The notes under the pieces were generated by a model that did not search any database, was not told the DNA's origin, and saw nothing but the letters and a program-made list of their open reading frames with translations. 64,000 bases of DNA, taken from Dillenia suffruticosa. Its lineage: Eukaryota; Streptophyta; Magnoliopsida; Dilleniales; Dilleniaceae. Within the stretch, counting starts at the first letter, position 1. Each line of letters begins with the position of its first letter. The position numbers and the translations under genes are program-made. The stretch covers positions 29,024,761 through 29,088,760 of the forward strand of contig JAVTVX010000012.1 of NCBI GenBank assembly GCA_033439265.1, written 5' to 3'. This document shows, in pieces, positions 47,576 to 58,739 of this stretch.

Positions 47576-48439
47576 ATGAGTTTTTCGAACGTTTTTCCGA
47601 AAGAGTTGCCTGGATTGCCACCTGTCCGAAAATTTGATTTCACCATAGATCTTGTTCCCGGTACCGCACAAATTTCTATTCCTCCCTATCGAATGACACC
47701 CGCAGAGTTGAAAGTTCAACTCCTAGAGTTATTGGACAAGGGGTTCATCAGGCCGAGTACATCGCCTTGGGGTGCTTCGGTTCTGTTTGTGAAGCAAAAG
47801 GACGGAATCTTTCGATTATGTATTGACTACCAAAAACTCAACAAGGCAACAATCAAGAATAAGTATCCTTTCCCGACGAATGATGATTTGTTCGATCAAC
47901 TCCAAGGTGCAAGCGTCTTTTCGAAGATCAATTTGAGGTCCGATTATCATCAGTTGAGGATAAAGGATGATGATGTTTACAAGACTCCGTTTACGATGTG
48001 GTACGGATACTACGAATTTCTAGCAATGGACTTTGGGTTAACGAATGCTCTGGCAGCTTTTATGGACCTCATGAACCAAGTCTTCCATTCCTACCTTGAT
48101 AAGTTTGTCATAGTCTTCATCAATGACATCTTGGTGTATTCCAAGAGTGATAAAGAACATTCTGAACATCTCCGAATCATCTTGCAAACTCTTGGGGAGA
48201 AGGATTTATATGTCAAATTCTCCAAATGTGAGTTCTGGTTTAAGAAAATTGGGTTTCTGGGACATGTTGTATCTAAGGATAGGATTTTTGTGAATCCAAC
48301 AAAAGTGGAAGCTATTTTGAAGTGGGAACATTCTAAGAATATCACTGAAATGAGAAGTTTCTTTGGATCGGCTGGTTATTATCGGAGATTCGTAAAAGAA
48401 TTTTCGAAAATAGCAGCTCCAATGACTAATTTGACTTAG
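47576..48439 (+). pseudogene. pol: Element B reverse transcriptase (decayed)
   Basis: A 287-codon open frame with [34 protein letters not shown] and the catalytic region FINDILVYS. The first Asp of the catalytic pair is Asn and the earlier FSKID Asp is also Asn. RT would therefore be inactive even where the frame is open. It ends at a TAG after TNLT. Confidence 0.85.
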
Positions 48440-49059
48440 AAGGGAGTTAAATTTGAATGAAATGACAAATGCGAGCAGAGTTTCCAAGAACTTAAAAGAA
48501 GATTGACTTCAGCTCCTATCCTTGTTCTCCCGACTAGTAGTGGTGGTGATCTCGTTATATACAGTGACGCTAGCAAACAAGGATTATGGTGTGTGCTGAT
48601 GAAAGGTGATAGGGTGATTGCTTACACCTCTTGCCAACTAAAGAAACATGAAGTGAATTATCCTACTCATGACTTAGAGTTGACTGCCATTGTCTTTACC
48701 TTAAAGATTTGGCGGTATTACCTATATGGGGTTATTTGCAAAATCTATACCAATCACAAGAGTTTCAAGTACTTACTCACTAAAAAAATGCTTAATTTAA
48801 GGCAACGAAGGTGGTTGGAACTGATCAAAGACTATAATCTGGTAATTGATTATTGCCCGGGAAAAGCGAATATAGTTGCGGATGCCTTAAGCCACAAATC
48901 TTCATTTTCAGTATCCCAAGGGAGTTCCTACCTCTCTTGTCTAGTTGGACTTGGAGCACTTGGATTTGAATTGGCTAAGGATGATCATGGTACATTATTA
49001 GCCAAGTTTGTGGTAAAACCTACTTTGGTAGATCACACTTTGGAAGATAGTGAATTCTA
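48440..49059 (+). pseudogene. pol: Element B RNase H fragment
   Basis: Open from about 48503: [47 protein letters not shown] (Asp to Asn at the third catalytic site) and [11 protein letters not shown]. It ends at TAG 49057-49059. Confidence 0.82.
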
Positions 49060-49660
49060 GATTCAGAATAATGGAATTATAGTTTATGGGAAACGCATAT
49101 ATGTCCTAAAGAATGAGGATCTCCAGAAGGCTATACTTGAATAGGCACATTCTCGGCTTATGCTATGCATCCGGAAAACACTAAAATGTACCGTACCATC
49201 AAAAAAACCTATTGGTGGTCAGGACTAAAACGAGAAATAGTTGAATTTGTAGCAAAGTGTTTCGTGTGCCAACAAATCAATACCAAACATCAGAAGTCGG
49301 CTGAAACACTTCAACCATTACTTATACCCGAATGGAAATGAGAGTGTATTTCTATGGATTTCATGGTGGGATTGCCATGTATTTCAAACCGACACGATAC
49401 TATTTGGGTGACAGTTGACAGATTCACCAAATCAACATATTTCCTTTCGATCCAAACTACCTATTTTTGGGAGAGATTAGCCAAATTATACATAGATGAG
49501 ATCGTGAGATTTCATGGAGTTCCGATATCTATTGTATCAGACCGTGATTCTCGATTTACTTCCCACTTTTGGTCAAAGTTGCAAGAGTCCTTAGATACTG
49601 AAGAGTTGATGCGAAAACAGAACCCCCAACTTTTTGATGTATATTTTTTTTTTTTTTAAT
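49060..49660 (+). pseudogene. pol: Element B integrase, truncated by internal deletion
   Basis: Zinc region KCFVCQQINTK and core [29 protein letters not shown] and [19 protein letters not shown]. The sequence then jumps to [13 protein letters not shown], the extreme C-terminus. The catalytic Glu region and tail are deleted in between. Stops and a frameshift precede it. Confidence 0.82.
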
Positions 49661-49696
49661 TTCAAGAACGAAATTTCTTTTTAGGGGGTTAAGTAT

Positions 49697-49884
49697 TGTA
49701 ATAGCAAGAAGAGTCAGAGTAAAAAAAAAGGGGGTCAACTTTTCACTTTCCTAATTCTTCTTTCATATTCACCCAAAAACCCACCCCCTCCCATTTACAT
49801 TATCTCTCTCGTCTCTCGTCTCTCACCCTCAATCTCTCCCTCTCTCTATTTCTCATATCTCACTCACATAGTTCTCTCTTTCTC
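49697..49884 (+). repeat. Element B 3' LTR, first part
   Basis: 188 bp from TGTAATAGC, matching the start of the 5' LTR, up to the element A insertion; preceded by the polypurine tract TTTTAGGGGG (49679-49688). Confidence 0.88.
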
Positions 49885-49944
49885 TGTAACACCAAGCTTA
49901 CAAAAAAATAAAAAAAATAAAAAAAAAAAAAAACAATATTTGGA

Positions 49945-49975
49945 GACGCAGCGTTTTGGGACAAAACGCTGCGTC
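49945..49975. promoter_or_regulatory. LTR-terminal palindrome (element A)
   Basis: Arms GACGCAGCGTTTT and AAAACGCTGCGTC around a 5-base loop. Also at 55840-55870 and, in the solo LTR, at 32102-32132. Confidence 0.6.
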
Positions 49976-50007
49976 CCCAATTAGGGATTAGGGTTAACCC
50001 TAACCCC

Positions 50008-50042
<35 letters not shown>

Positions 50043-50921
50043 CCCGACGTTCCCTCTCCTGCGGCTGTTCGCCTTCTCCCGCGACCGTTCGGCTTCCTCC
50101 GCCACAGCCACCGCCGCCGCCGCCGCCATTCTTCTTCTTCTCCTTCTCCTTCTCCTTCTCCTTCTCCTTCTTCTTCCCTCGCGGTTTCCCTCTCTACCTC
50201 ACTCTGTCTTCTCTCCCTCTCGCGATCTTCCACGATCGCTCTCTCTCCGCCTCGCCGCACACTGCCGCGGGCCGCGGTCGAGCCACCGAGTGCGCAGCAG
50301 CACAGCGCATAGGCGTGCATCAGTGCACGGGCGTGCACCAGCGCGCATCAGCGCACTAGCATGCGAGCAGGACCCAGCCGCAGCGCGGGCCCAGGCCGCG
50401 AGCAGGACTGAGTCCGCGAGCGCGAGCCCAGGCCGCGAGCGAGAGCCCATGCCGCGAGCGCGCGGCCCAGCGCACGAGTGTGCACGGGCGCGCAGCCCAG
50501 CGCACGAGCGCGAGCAGAGCGCGCGAGCAGAGCGCGCAGGGGCGCGCAGCAGCGCGCGAGCGCGCACGAGCCAGCGCAGCACACGGGCGAGCACCAGCCC
50601 GCGAGCCACTGTCGGCCCGCAGGCCCATCAGCAGCAAGCCCACGGGCCCACCGGGCCCGACAGCCCGTCCAAGCCCGCAGGTCCAGTACGGCCCGCGGCC
50701 CAGTTCAGCCCATCGGCCCGCCAGCCCGCCGGCCCGCTACCCCGTAGCACGCAGACAGCGAGCCCGCTAGCTGTGGCCCACGAGCCCGCGACGGCCCGTG
50801 ACGGTCCGTGAGTTCGTGACAGCCCACGAATCTCCACGCAGGTAAATGACTTAGGGTTTTGTTTCGGATCTATGTGTTTAGATCTAACAAATGAACCTTG
50901 TTTTGATAGGAAACCCTACAG

Positions 50922-50979
50922 ACTTTGGAGTGACCGAAGCGACTTTCGGACGAGACTCGGCGCTTCGAGAAAACCCTAG
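50922..50979 (+). promoter_or_regulatory. Putative 58-nt leader mini-exon (element A)
   Basis: Bounded by CCCTACAG and GTGAGG. The 3' LTR copy is 56850-56907. An alternative upstream acceptor, TTTTGATAG at 50909, would give 70 nt. Confidence 0.45.
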
Positions 50980-51506
50980 GTGAGGAGATTTCGACTCTAA
51001 TTGATAAATTGGACGAATCTAGGATTGAATTTAAGATGAAAGGTTTTGTATATGTTTAGAGTATAAGTGGAATGCATATAGAATACAAATTATGAAATGA
51101 TTATCTATGAATTGAAGGTTAAGTATAGAATGTTACAGAAATTTGATAATCTGATTTAGGTTGATCTTTTGGAGACTCGAGCGGTCAGATCCGATTTGGC
51201 TTGTCAGTAGGGAGTGACTTCCCTCCCGTAGAACGGTGAGTGGGACTTTGACATTCACTATTGATTGAAAACCATGTTTCAAAAATATTTTTAAATGACA
51301 TATTTCTGCAAATGTCTGATTGGTAGAATTTTCGAATATTTGATGAATGTTTTGTGACCTTTGGAGTGTCTTAACTGTTGACTTTATTGATATGCATCCA
51401 TGAGTTTTGATAAACATATATTGTGCCACATTTTCGACATATTGATATGTTTTAAATACTTCCACTGCATTGGCACATAGTTTTCAATGGATTTATTTAC
51501 ACATTT

Positions 51507-51680
51507 GGGCTGTATGCCCGGCCGACTTTATGATATTATGATTTGGACCGTATGCCCGGCCGACTTTATGATATTATGCATTGGGCTGTATGCTCGGCCG
51601 ACGTTATGATATTATGCATGGGGCTATATGCCCGGCCGACTGGTGATGGGATGCATGGGGCTACGTGCCCGGCCGATATG
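51507..51680 (+). repeat. TGCCCGGCCGAC array in element A LTR
   Basis: Five units of GGGCTGTATGCCCGGCCGAC type with ATGATATTATG spacers. Also in the 3' LTR at 57435-57605 and, reversed and diverged, in the solo LTR. Element C has a different motif array at the equivalent LTR place. Confidence 0.75.
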
Positions 51681-52813
51681 ATATTGTGATCCGTAGCTAC
51701 GAAGGACATCTGGTAGAGGCACCCCTTGTGTCCGGATACGCTTCGGCCGGAGGTATCCGCCAGATTGTCGTGTGTATGGGTGTCCCAGGTTGACCCTCAT
51801 CGGAGAGGACGTTGAGTACGGCTCCGTCTAGCACCAGGCGGGGGCACCATACACGGCCGACTAGTTATATGTACACTATATACTTTTTACAGGCTAGTTG
51901 GGGTAGTCTGTCGCCAACATTGGGGCAGAGAACCATTCTTTAATACTTGCATTTGGAAAAAACCCCCAATGCGCCGTCCTTGGTCGAGGTAGACTATTGC
52001 CGGGAATATTTCATTGGCCGGTTCTTCATGACATTGATGTAAAATTTTGGGATGCATATCTTGCTTTCTGATATGTGCGTATTATATATGATTTTGAAAT
52101 AACATGATCGGTTTGCACACTGTGGATATTTTCTTATCTTATGCTTTGACACTCCAAATTCACCTCGATATTGATAGCATGATGTCAATCCCCTCACTTA
52201 CTGAGTATCCTCCCATAGATACTCATCCCTCACTTTCTTTCCCACAGGATTAGTGTTGGATCGAGGAGATACCACTAGGATTGGGTATGGATATTTTCCA
52301 TCTCTTCCGCTATGATGATTGGTGATATTATTATGTATTGGAGGTTTTAGATTGACCAATGTATTTATATAAATTTTCTGGGATGACTGTATAAATTATG
52401 GACTTTATTTCGCGAAACTCGCGTGTTGATTATTTCGTTGCATTGAGGCATTTGTAAATATTTAAAAATAACTTGGGAATTTATTTTATATATGCGTAGA
52501 ATTTAAGTCCGCTCGGTGTGGCGGCTGCTCATGCTCTAGTTGGGCATGACAGTAAAGGTCTGTTGCTAGGACTGTTAGAAACTTTATAACATTGCGTTGT
52601 TCTGGATGTTGGCTGTGGATATTGTTGATTTGGAGAGGCCGGGATGGCCAATTGTTTATTTGTACTGGATGAATGTCATATACAGGTGAAATTGTACATG
52701 GGAAACCTCCGATTTATGGGGAGGTTCTGCCCGATTTTCTGTAAAAATCCAGCCGGCATCCAGGGACAACGGGCAGCTGTTCACGATCCCGGTTCGGGGC
52801 GTGACAGTTCTGT

Positions 52814-52825
52814 TGGTATCAGAGC
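52814..52825 (+). other. Primer binding site of element A
   Basis: TGGTATCAGAGC, 7 bases after the 5' LTR; tRNA-Met type. Confidence 0.88.
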
Positions 52826-52961
52826 TCTTGGTTTAGAGCTATGTTTTATAAAATGATTTGAAAACATTCCCAAGTAACTTGATTTTAAGTCCTCAATGCA
52901 TTGGAAGTTTCACGCAATCATTTAATATCCCATACATGGTTTTCGACATATGAGTTATTCA

Positions 52962-53061
52962 TTTTAGGGGGTTAGATACGATTAGTATCTAACCTAATTG
53001 ATTAAATTCTGAGATCCAAAACTTCATTCATTTTAGGGGGTTAGTTACGAATAACTAGCCC
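52962..53061 (+). promoter_or_regulatory. Two leader PPT-like motifs with hairpins (element A)
   Basis: TTTTAGGGGG occurs at 52962-52971 and 53031-53040. The first overlaps arms GGTTAGATAC and GTATCTAACC (52970-52994). The second overlaps GGGTTAGTTA and TAACTAGCCC. The first hairpin's arms differ from C and D on both sides, keeping the pairing. Confidence 0.5.
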
Positions 53062-53124
53062 TAATTTTTAAATCATGTCAAACTCTAGAAGTATATCTAA
53101 TGAAAGTTCTCTCCTTGCAGAATT

Positions 53125-54567
53125 ATGCCGCCTAGACGCGGTAGACCAGTAGGACGCAAAGCTAGACCCGCGACCCCTCACGTGCCTGACCCTCCGAGGG
53201 AGCCTGAGACCCTTGGAGTGCCTGAGGCTGCTTTCTCTACACGGGCGCCCCCTGTAGCGCCTACTCGGCCGGCTGCTCCTGCCGAGGTTCCACCACCGTC
53301 CCTTGAGGCGTTTAGGCAGGTGTACGAGTGGTACACCTCACACGGAATTCAGATGCCACCTCCACCACCACCACCGACGGCCGTGCCGACTCCTACGGCC
53401 GTACCACCTTCTGTTGTACCAGATCAGCCACCAGTTGCTGATCCTTCTACTGTGTCGGGACCTAGCGACACTATCTCCTCCACCTTGAGGCGTATTCACG
53501 AGCTCACCCAGCTGGTGAAGGAGGCGAGGCAGTTAGGCTGCACAGAGTTCGCAGGGACGGGTGATCCCACAGCAGCGAAGCACTGGATCAACCGTACCCG
53601 CAGGATTTTGACTGATTTGGGGTTGAGCGAGAACTACCGGCTTCGGATAGCAGAGAGACTTTTAGATGGTGATGCCCTCACTTGGTGGGAGGCGATTTGT
53701 GACGATGCTACCGAGCCGCTGCGATGGGAGGACTTCCTACGGGAGTTCGATCGCAGGTACTTCTCTGAGTTCCAGCAGGACCGCAAGAGGGCAGAGTTTC
53801 TGCACTTGTGGCAGGGAGCCAGGACAGTGACAGAGTATGAGATGGAGTTGAGGCGACTAGCTGCTTTTGTTCCAGACTTAGCGACGCCGACGCAGCTACG
53901 GTTCAAGTTTGAGGACGGCCTCAACTTGAACATCAGGAGGTACATGACAGTGACCCCTAGTTTCTCCCTTGCGGAGATTGTGGACTCAGCATTTAGGGCG
54001 GAGGAGATCGTCCGTGCTGAGGGCAGACAGCGGGAGAACAGGGAGCAAAAGAAGAGATCTGGGGCTTCTTCGAGTCAGAGCTCGAAGAAGGGCAGGAGTT
54101 TAGGATATCACGAAGACTCTTTTCAGCCGAGACAAGCACATCCCGGACAGGGATCATGATCCCAGGGATTTAAGGCACAGGCCTCTAGTGCCACTACTCA
54201 GATTTCAGATCAGCGGTACCCTTTTTGCTTTCGATGTGATGGATACCACCCTTTGGGAGAGTGTAGGATACCTATTACGTGCTTCCGGTGTGGGAAGCAA
54301 GGGCACATCAGGAGCTCCTGCCCTGAGTTGGGATTTGGAGGTCACATAGCTAGTGGACACTCGAGTGTTCCCCGAGGAGGACAGCAGGGAGCACCTGCGC
54401 ACTCGAGTCACACCGCTCCACTGACGGTAGCCGGGAGCAACACGGTGCCAGGACCATCACGACAGCAGCAGAGGACACAGGCCCGTGTATATGCGATGAC
54501 GCAGGAGGATGCTGAGGCGAGTCCTGATGAGATTTTTGGTGTTCCTCCCACTGATCCCCATGTTTAG
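53125..54567 (+). pseudogene. gag: Element A gag, single premature stop
   Basis: A 481-codon frame equal in length to element C Gag, starting MPPRRGRPVGRKARP. Capsid motifs are AAKHWINRTRRIL, LDGDALTWWEAICD and LREFDRRYFSEFQQDRK. TGA at 54157-54159 interrupts the linker; the frame then continues through the knuckle CFRCGKQGHIRSSC to the normal end. The part before the stop (344 residues) could give a capsid protein lacking nucleocapsid. CAG-AATT precedes the ATG. Confidence 0.88.
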
Positions 54568-54717
54568 AGATGTCCATGTACTTTTTTTGAGAACCATCAC
54601 TAGTTAAAGCCGTAGATGCTTAACTATGTCGGTTGTACATACATTTTGATATATATATCTATATATATTTTCTTTTATATTCATCGACTGATCTTTTATT
54701 TCCTCACATTAGGAGTT
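54568..54717 (+). promoter_or_regulatory. Gag-pol spacer of element A
   Basis: 150 bp with hairpin arms ACTAGTTAA(AGC) and (GCT)TAACTATGT, a TA-rich tract, and TTCCTCACATTAG plus GAGTT before the pol ATG at 54718. The AG-to-ATG spacing is 5 nt, as in C and D. Confidence 0.55.
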
Positions 54718-55740
54718 ATGGAAATATGGGAAGTCGACACTCGTGTCTTATTTGACACCGGGTCGGACCATTCGTATGTGAGAAGCGCCTTTTTGCCCAC
54801 GGGTTGGGTAAGCCGTGTCGCGAGGTTGCACGGCATACCTAACTCATGTTATCGACCCCACTGTTGAGGACCCGAGGCTTGAGAAGGTCCCAGTGGTGTA
54901 GGCTTTCCTAAATATATTCCCGAGGAGCTATCCGGACTACCCCAAGTTCGGGAGTGTGGTTTCAAGATTTACCTAGCTCCAGGGACCACTCCTATATTTG
55001 TTCTGCCATACAAAATGGCACCAGTGGAGTTTAGAGAGCTCTAGGTCTAGTTGCGGGAATTACTGGACAAGGGTTTTATCCGTCTGAACATTTCGCCTTA
55101 GAGTGCTCCGGTGATTATTCGTGAAGTAAAGTAGAAAGACGGGATTCTAAGATTGTGTGTGAACTATAGATAGCTAAACAAGGTTTTCATCAAGAATCGG
55201 AACACTTTGCCGCATATTGATGATTTATTTGAGCAGTTCCAAGGTGCGCGTGCTTTTCTTAAAGATTGATCTTCGATTTGGATATCATAAGTTGCGGATC
55301 AGGGCTGAAGATGTGCCCAAGACCACATTCCGCAATCAATATGGACATTACGAGTTTGTGGTTATGCCATTTGGGCTGACCAACACACCAACAGCCACAG
55401 ACAGCGACCGAGGTACGAAGTTTCCTTGATCTTGCGAGGTGTTATCGGCGATTCATAGAAGGATTTTTTTTTCAGATCGTCGCTATACATACCAGATTGA
55501 TACGAAGGGCGTCAAGTTCTTGTGGGACGATCGTTGTGAGACGAGCTTTCAAGAGCTCAAACAACGTCTGACGAGGGACGGCCAGACAGAGAGGATCTTA
55601 GTTTGATAGGTCAGAAAGCTACGGAGCAAAGAACTTTCATTGGTCAGAGTTTTGGGGAGGAGTGACTAGGTCGAGTAAGAGACCTGAGAGACCGAAGAGA
55701 CTATTAAGAGACTTAAGAGACAGTACCCCCACTTGTTCAG
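54718..55740 (+). pseudogene. pol: Element A pol remnant
   Basis: Protease start MEIWEVDTRVLFDTGS, then broken RT ([32 protein letters not shown]) with many stops. The sequence then jumps to the pre-RNase H segment (KGVKFLWDDRCE) and to the C-terminal tail ([18 protein letters not shown]). RNase H and integrase are missing. Confidence 0.85.
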
Positions 55741-55776
55741 CGTATTACTTTCTTTTAGTTTCGAGGACGAAACTTA

Positions 55777-55786
55777 TTTTTAGGGG
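55777..55786 (+). other. Polypurine tract of element A
   Basis: TTTTAGGGGG, 9 bases before the 3' LTR. Confidence 0.78.
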
Positions 55787-55795
55787 GTTAGAAAA

Positions 55796-55902
55796 TGTAA
55801 CACCAAGCTTACAAAAAAAAAAAAAAAACAATATTTGGAGACGCAGCGTTTTGGGACAAAACGCTGCGTCCCCAATTGGGGATTAGGGTTAACCCTAACC
55901 CC

Positions 55903-55937
<35 letters not shown>

Positions 55938-58734
55938 CCCGACGTTCCCTCTCCTGCGGCTGTTCGCCTTCTCCCGCGGCCGTTCGGCTTCCTCCGCCAC
56001 AGCCACCGCCGCCGCCGACGCCATTCTTCTTCTTCTCCTTCTCCTTCTCCTTCTCCTTCTCCTTCTCTTTCTCCTTCTTCTTCCCTCGCGGTTTCCCTCT
56101 CTACCTCACTCTGTCTTCTCTCCCTCTCGCGATCTTCCACGATCGCTCTCTCTCCGCCTCGCCGCACACTGCCGCGGGCCGCGATCGAGCCACCGAGTGC
56201 GCAGCAGCACAGCGCATAGGCGTGCATCAGTGCACGGGCGTGCACCAGCGCGCATCAGCGCACTAGCGCGCGAGCAGGACCCAGCCGCAGCGCGGGCCCA
56301 GGCCGCGAGCAGGACTGAGTCCGCGAGCGCGAGCCCAGGCCGCGAGCGAGAGCCCAGGCCGCGAGCGCGCGGCCCAGCGCACGAGTGTGCACGGGCGCGC
56401 AGCCCAGCGCACGAGCGCAAGCAGAGCGCGCAGGGGCGCGCAGCAGCGCGCGAGCAGAGCGCGCAGGGGCGCGCAGCAGCGCGCGAGCGCGCACGAGCCA
56501 GCGCAGCACACGGGCGAGCACCAGCCCGCGAGCCACTGTCGGCCCGCAGGCCCATCAGCAGCAAGCCCACGGGCCCACCAGGCCCGACAGCCCGTCCAAG
56601 CCCGCAGGTCCAGTACGGCCTGCGGCCCAGTTCAGCCCATCGGCCCGCCAGCCCACCGGCCCGCTACCCCGTAGCACGCAGACCAGCGAGCCCGCTAGCT
56701 GTGGCCCACGAGCCCGCGACGGCCCGTGACGGTCCGTGAGTTCGTGACAGCCCACGAATCTCCACGCAGGTAAATGACTTAGGGTTTTGTTTCGGATCTA
56801 TGTGTTTAGATCTAACAAATGAACCTTGTTTTGATAGGAAACCCTACAGACTTTGGAGTGACCGAAGCGACTTTCGGACGAGACTCGGCGCTTCGAGAAA
56901 ACCCTAGGTGAGGAGATTTCGACTCTAATTGATAAATTGGACGAATCTAGGATTGAATTTAAGATGAAAGGTTTTGTATATGTTTAGAGTATAAGTGGAA
57001 TGCATATAGAATACAAATTATGAAATGATTATCTATGAATTGAAGGTTAAGTATAGAATGTTACAGAAATTTGATAATCTGATTTAGGTTGATCTTTTGG
57101 AGACTCGAGCGGTCAGATCCGATTTGGTTTGTCAGTAGGGAGTGACTTCCCTCCCGTAGAACGGTGAGTGGGACTTTGACATTCACTATTGATTGAAAAC
57201 CATGTTTCAAAAATATTTTTAAATGACATATTTCTGCAAATGCCTGATTGGTAGAATTTTCGAATATTTGATGAATGTTTTGTGACCTTTGGAGTGTCTT
57301 AACTGTTGACTTTATTGATATGCATCCATGAGTTTTGATAAACGTATATTGTGTCACATTTTCGACATATTGATATGTTTTAAATACTTCCACTGCATTG
57401 GCACATGATTTTCAATGGATTTATTTACACATTTGGGCTGTATGCCCGGCCGACTTTATGATATTATGATTTGGGCTGTATGCCCGGCCGACTTATGATA
57501 TTATGCATTGGGCTGTATGCCCGGCCGACGTTATGATATTATGCATGGGGCTATATGCCCGGCCGACTGGTGATGGGATGCATGGGGCTACGTGCCCGGC
57601 CGATATGATATTGTGATACGTAGCTACGAAGGACATCTGGTAGAGGCACCCCTTGTGTCCGGATACGCTTCGGCCGGAGGTATCCGCCAGATTGTCGTGT
57701 GTATGGGTGTCCCAGGTTGACCCTCATCGGAGAGGACGTTGAGTACGGCTCCGTCTAGCACCAGGCGGGGGCACCATACACGGCCGACTAGTTATATGTA
57801 CACTATATACTTTTTACAGGCTAGTTGGGGTAGTCTGTGGCCAACATTGGGGCAGAGAACTATTCTTTAATACTTGCATTTGGAAAAAACCCCCAATGCG
57901 CCGTCCTTGGTCGAGGTAGACCATTGCCGGGAATATTTCATTGGCCGGTTCTTCATGACATTGATGTAAAATTTTGGGATGCATATCTTGCTTTCTGATG
58001 TGTGCGTATTATATATGATTTTGAAATAACATGATCGGTTTGCACACTGTGGATATTTTCTTATCTTATGCTTTGACACTCCAAATTCACCTCGATATTG
58101 ATAGCATGATGTCAATCCCCTCATTTACTGAGTATCCTCCCATAGATACTCATCCCTCACTTTCTTTCCCACAGGATTAGTGTTGGATCGAGGAGATACC
58201 ACTAGGATTGGGTATGGATATTTTCCATCTCTTCCGCTATGATGATTGGTGATATTATTATGTATTGGAGGTTTTAGATTGACCAATGTATTTATATAAA
58301 TTTTCTGGGATGACTGTATAAATTATGGACTTTATTTCGCGAAACTCGCGTGTTGATTATTTCGTTGCATTGAGGCATTTGTAAATATTTAAAAATAACT
58401 TGGGAATTTATTTTATATATGCGTAGAATTTAAGTCCGCTCGGTGTGGCGGCTGCTCATGCTCTAGTTGGGCATGACAGTAGAGGTCTGTTGCTAGGACT
58501 GTTAGAAACTTTATAACCTTGCGTTGTTCTGGATGTTGGCTGTGGATATTGTTGATTTTGGAGAGGTCGGGATGGCCAATTGTTTATTTGTACTGGATGA
58601 ATGTCATATACAGGTGAAATTGTACATGGGAAACCTCCGATTTATGGGGAGGTTCTGCCCGATTTTCTGTAAAAATCCAGCCGGCATCCAGGGACAACGG
58701 GCAGCTGTTCACGATCCCGGTTCGGGGCGTGACA
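55796..58734 (+). repeat. Element A 3' LTR
   Basis: 2939 bp, TGTAACACC to GGGGCGTGACA. It differs from the 5' LTR mainly by substitutions, an A-tract length change and a small duplication in the GC-rich block near 56440. Confidence 0.92.
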
Positions 58735-58739
58735 TTCTC

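Larger units (their letters stand above)
49885..52806 (+). repeat. Element A 5' LTR
   Basis: 2922 bp, TGTAACACC to GGGGCGTGACA. It contains the GACGCAGCGTTTT palindrome (49945-49975), TTAGGGTTAACCCTAA (about 49987), a CT repeat, a CTTCTC repeat and a GC-rich block. CAG|GTAAAT follows at 50839-50847. A degenerate TGCCCGGCCGAC array lies at 51507-51680. Confidence 0.92.
49885..58734 (+). mobile_element. Ty3/gypsy element 'A', young LTRs but collapsed pol
   Basis: Flanked by TTCTC (49880-49884 and 58735-58739) within the element B 3' LTR. LTRs are 2922 and 2939 bp and differ at roughly 1-2 percent of positions by eye. Gag is complete apart from one TGA. Pol is reduced to a protease start, decayed RT pieces and the last part of the tail. 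It must have relied on proteins from another element to move. Confidence 0.93.

Noticed and set aside
55876..56739. 287-codon frame rich in Ser, Leu, Ala and Arg
   Set aside because: Lies wholly in the element A LTR across CT repeat and CpG minisatellite; the 5' LTR copy breaks it up differently.
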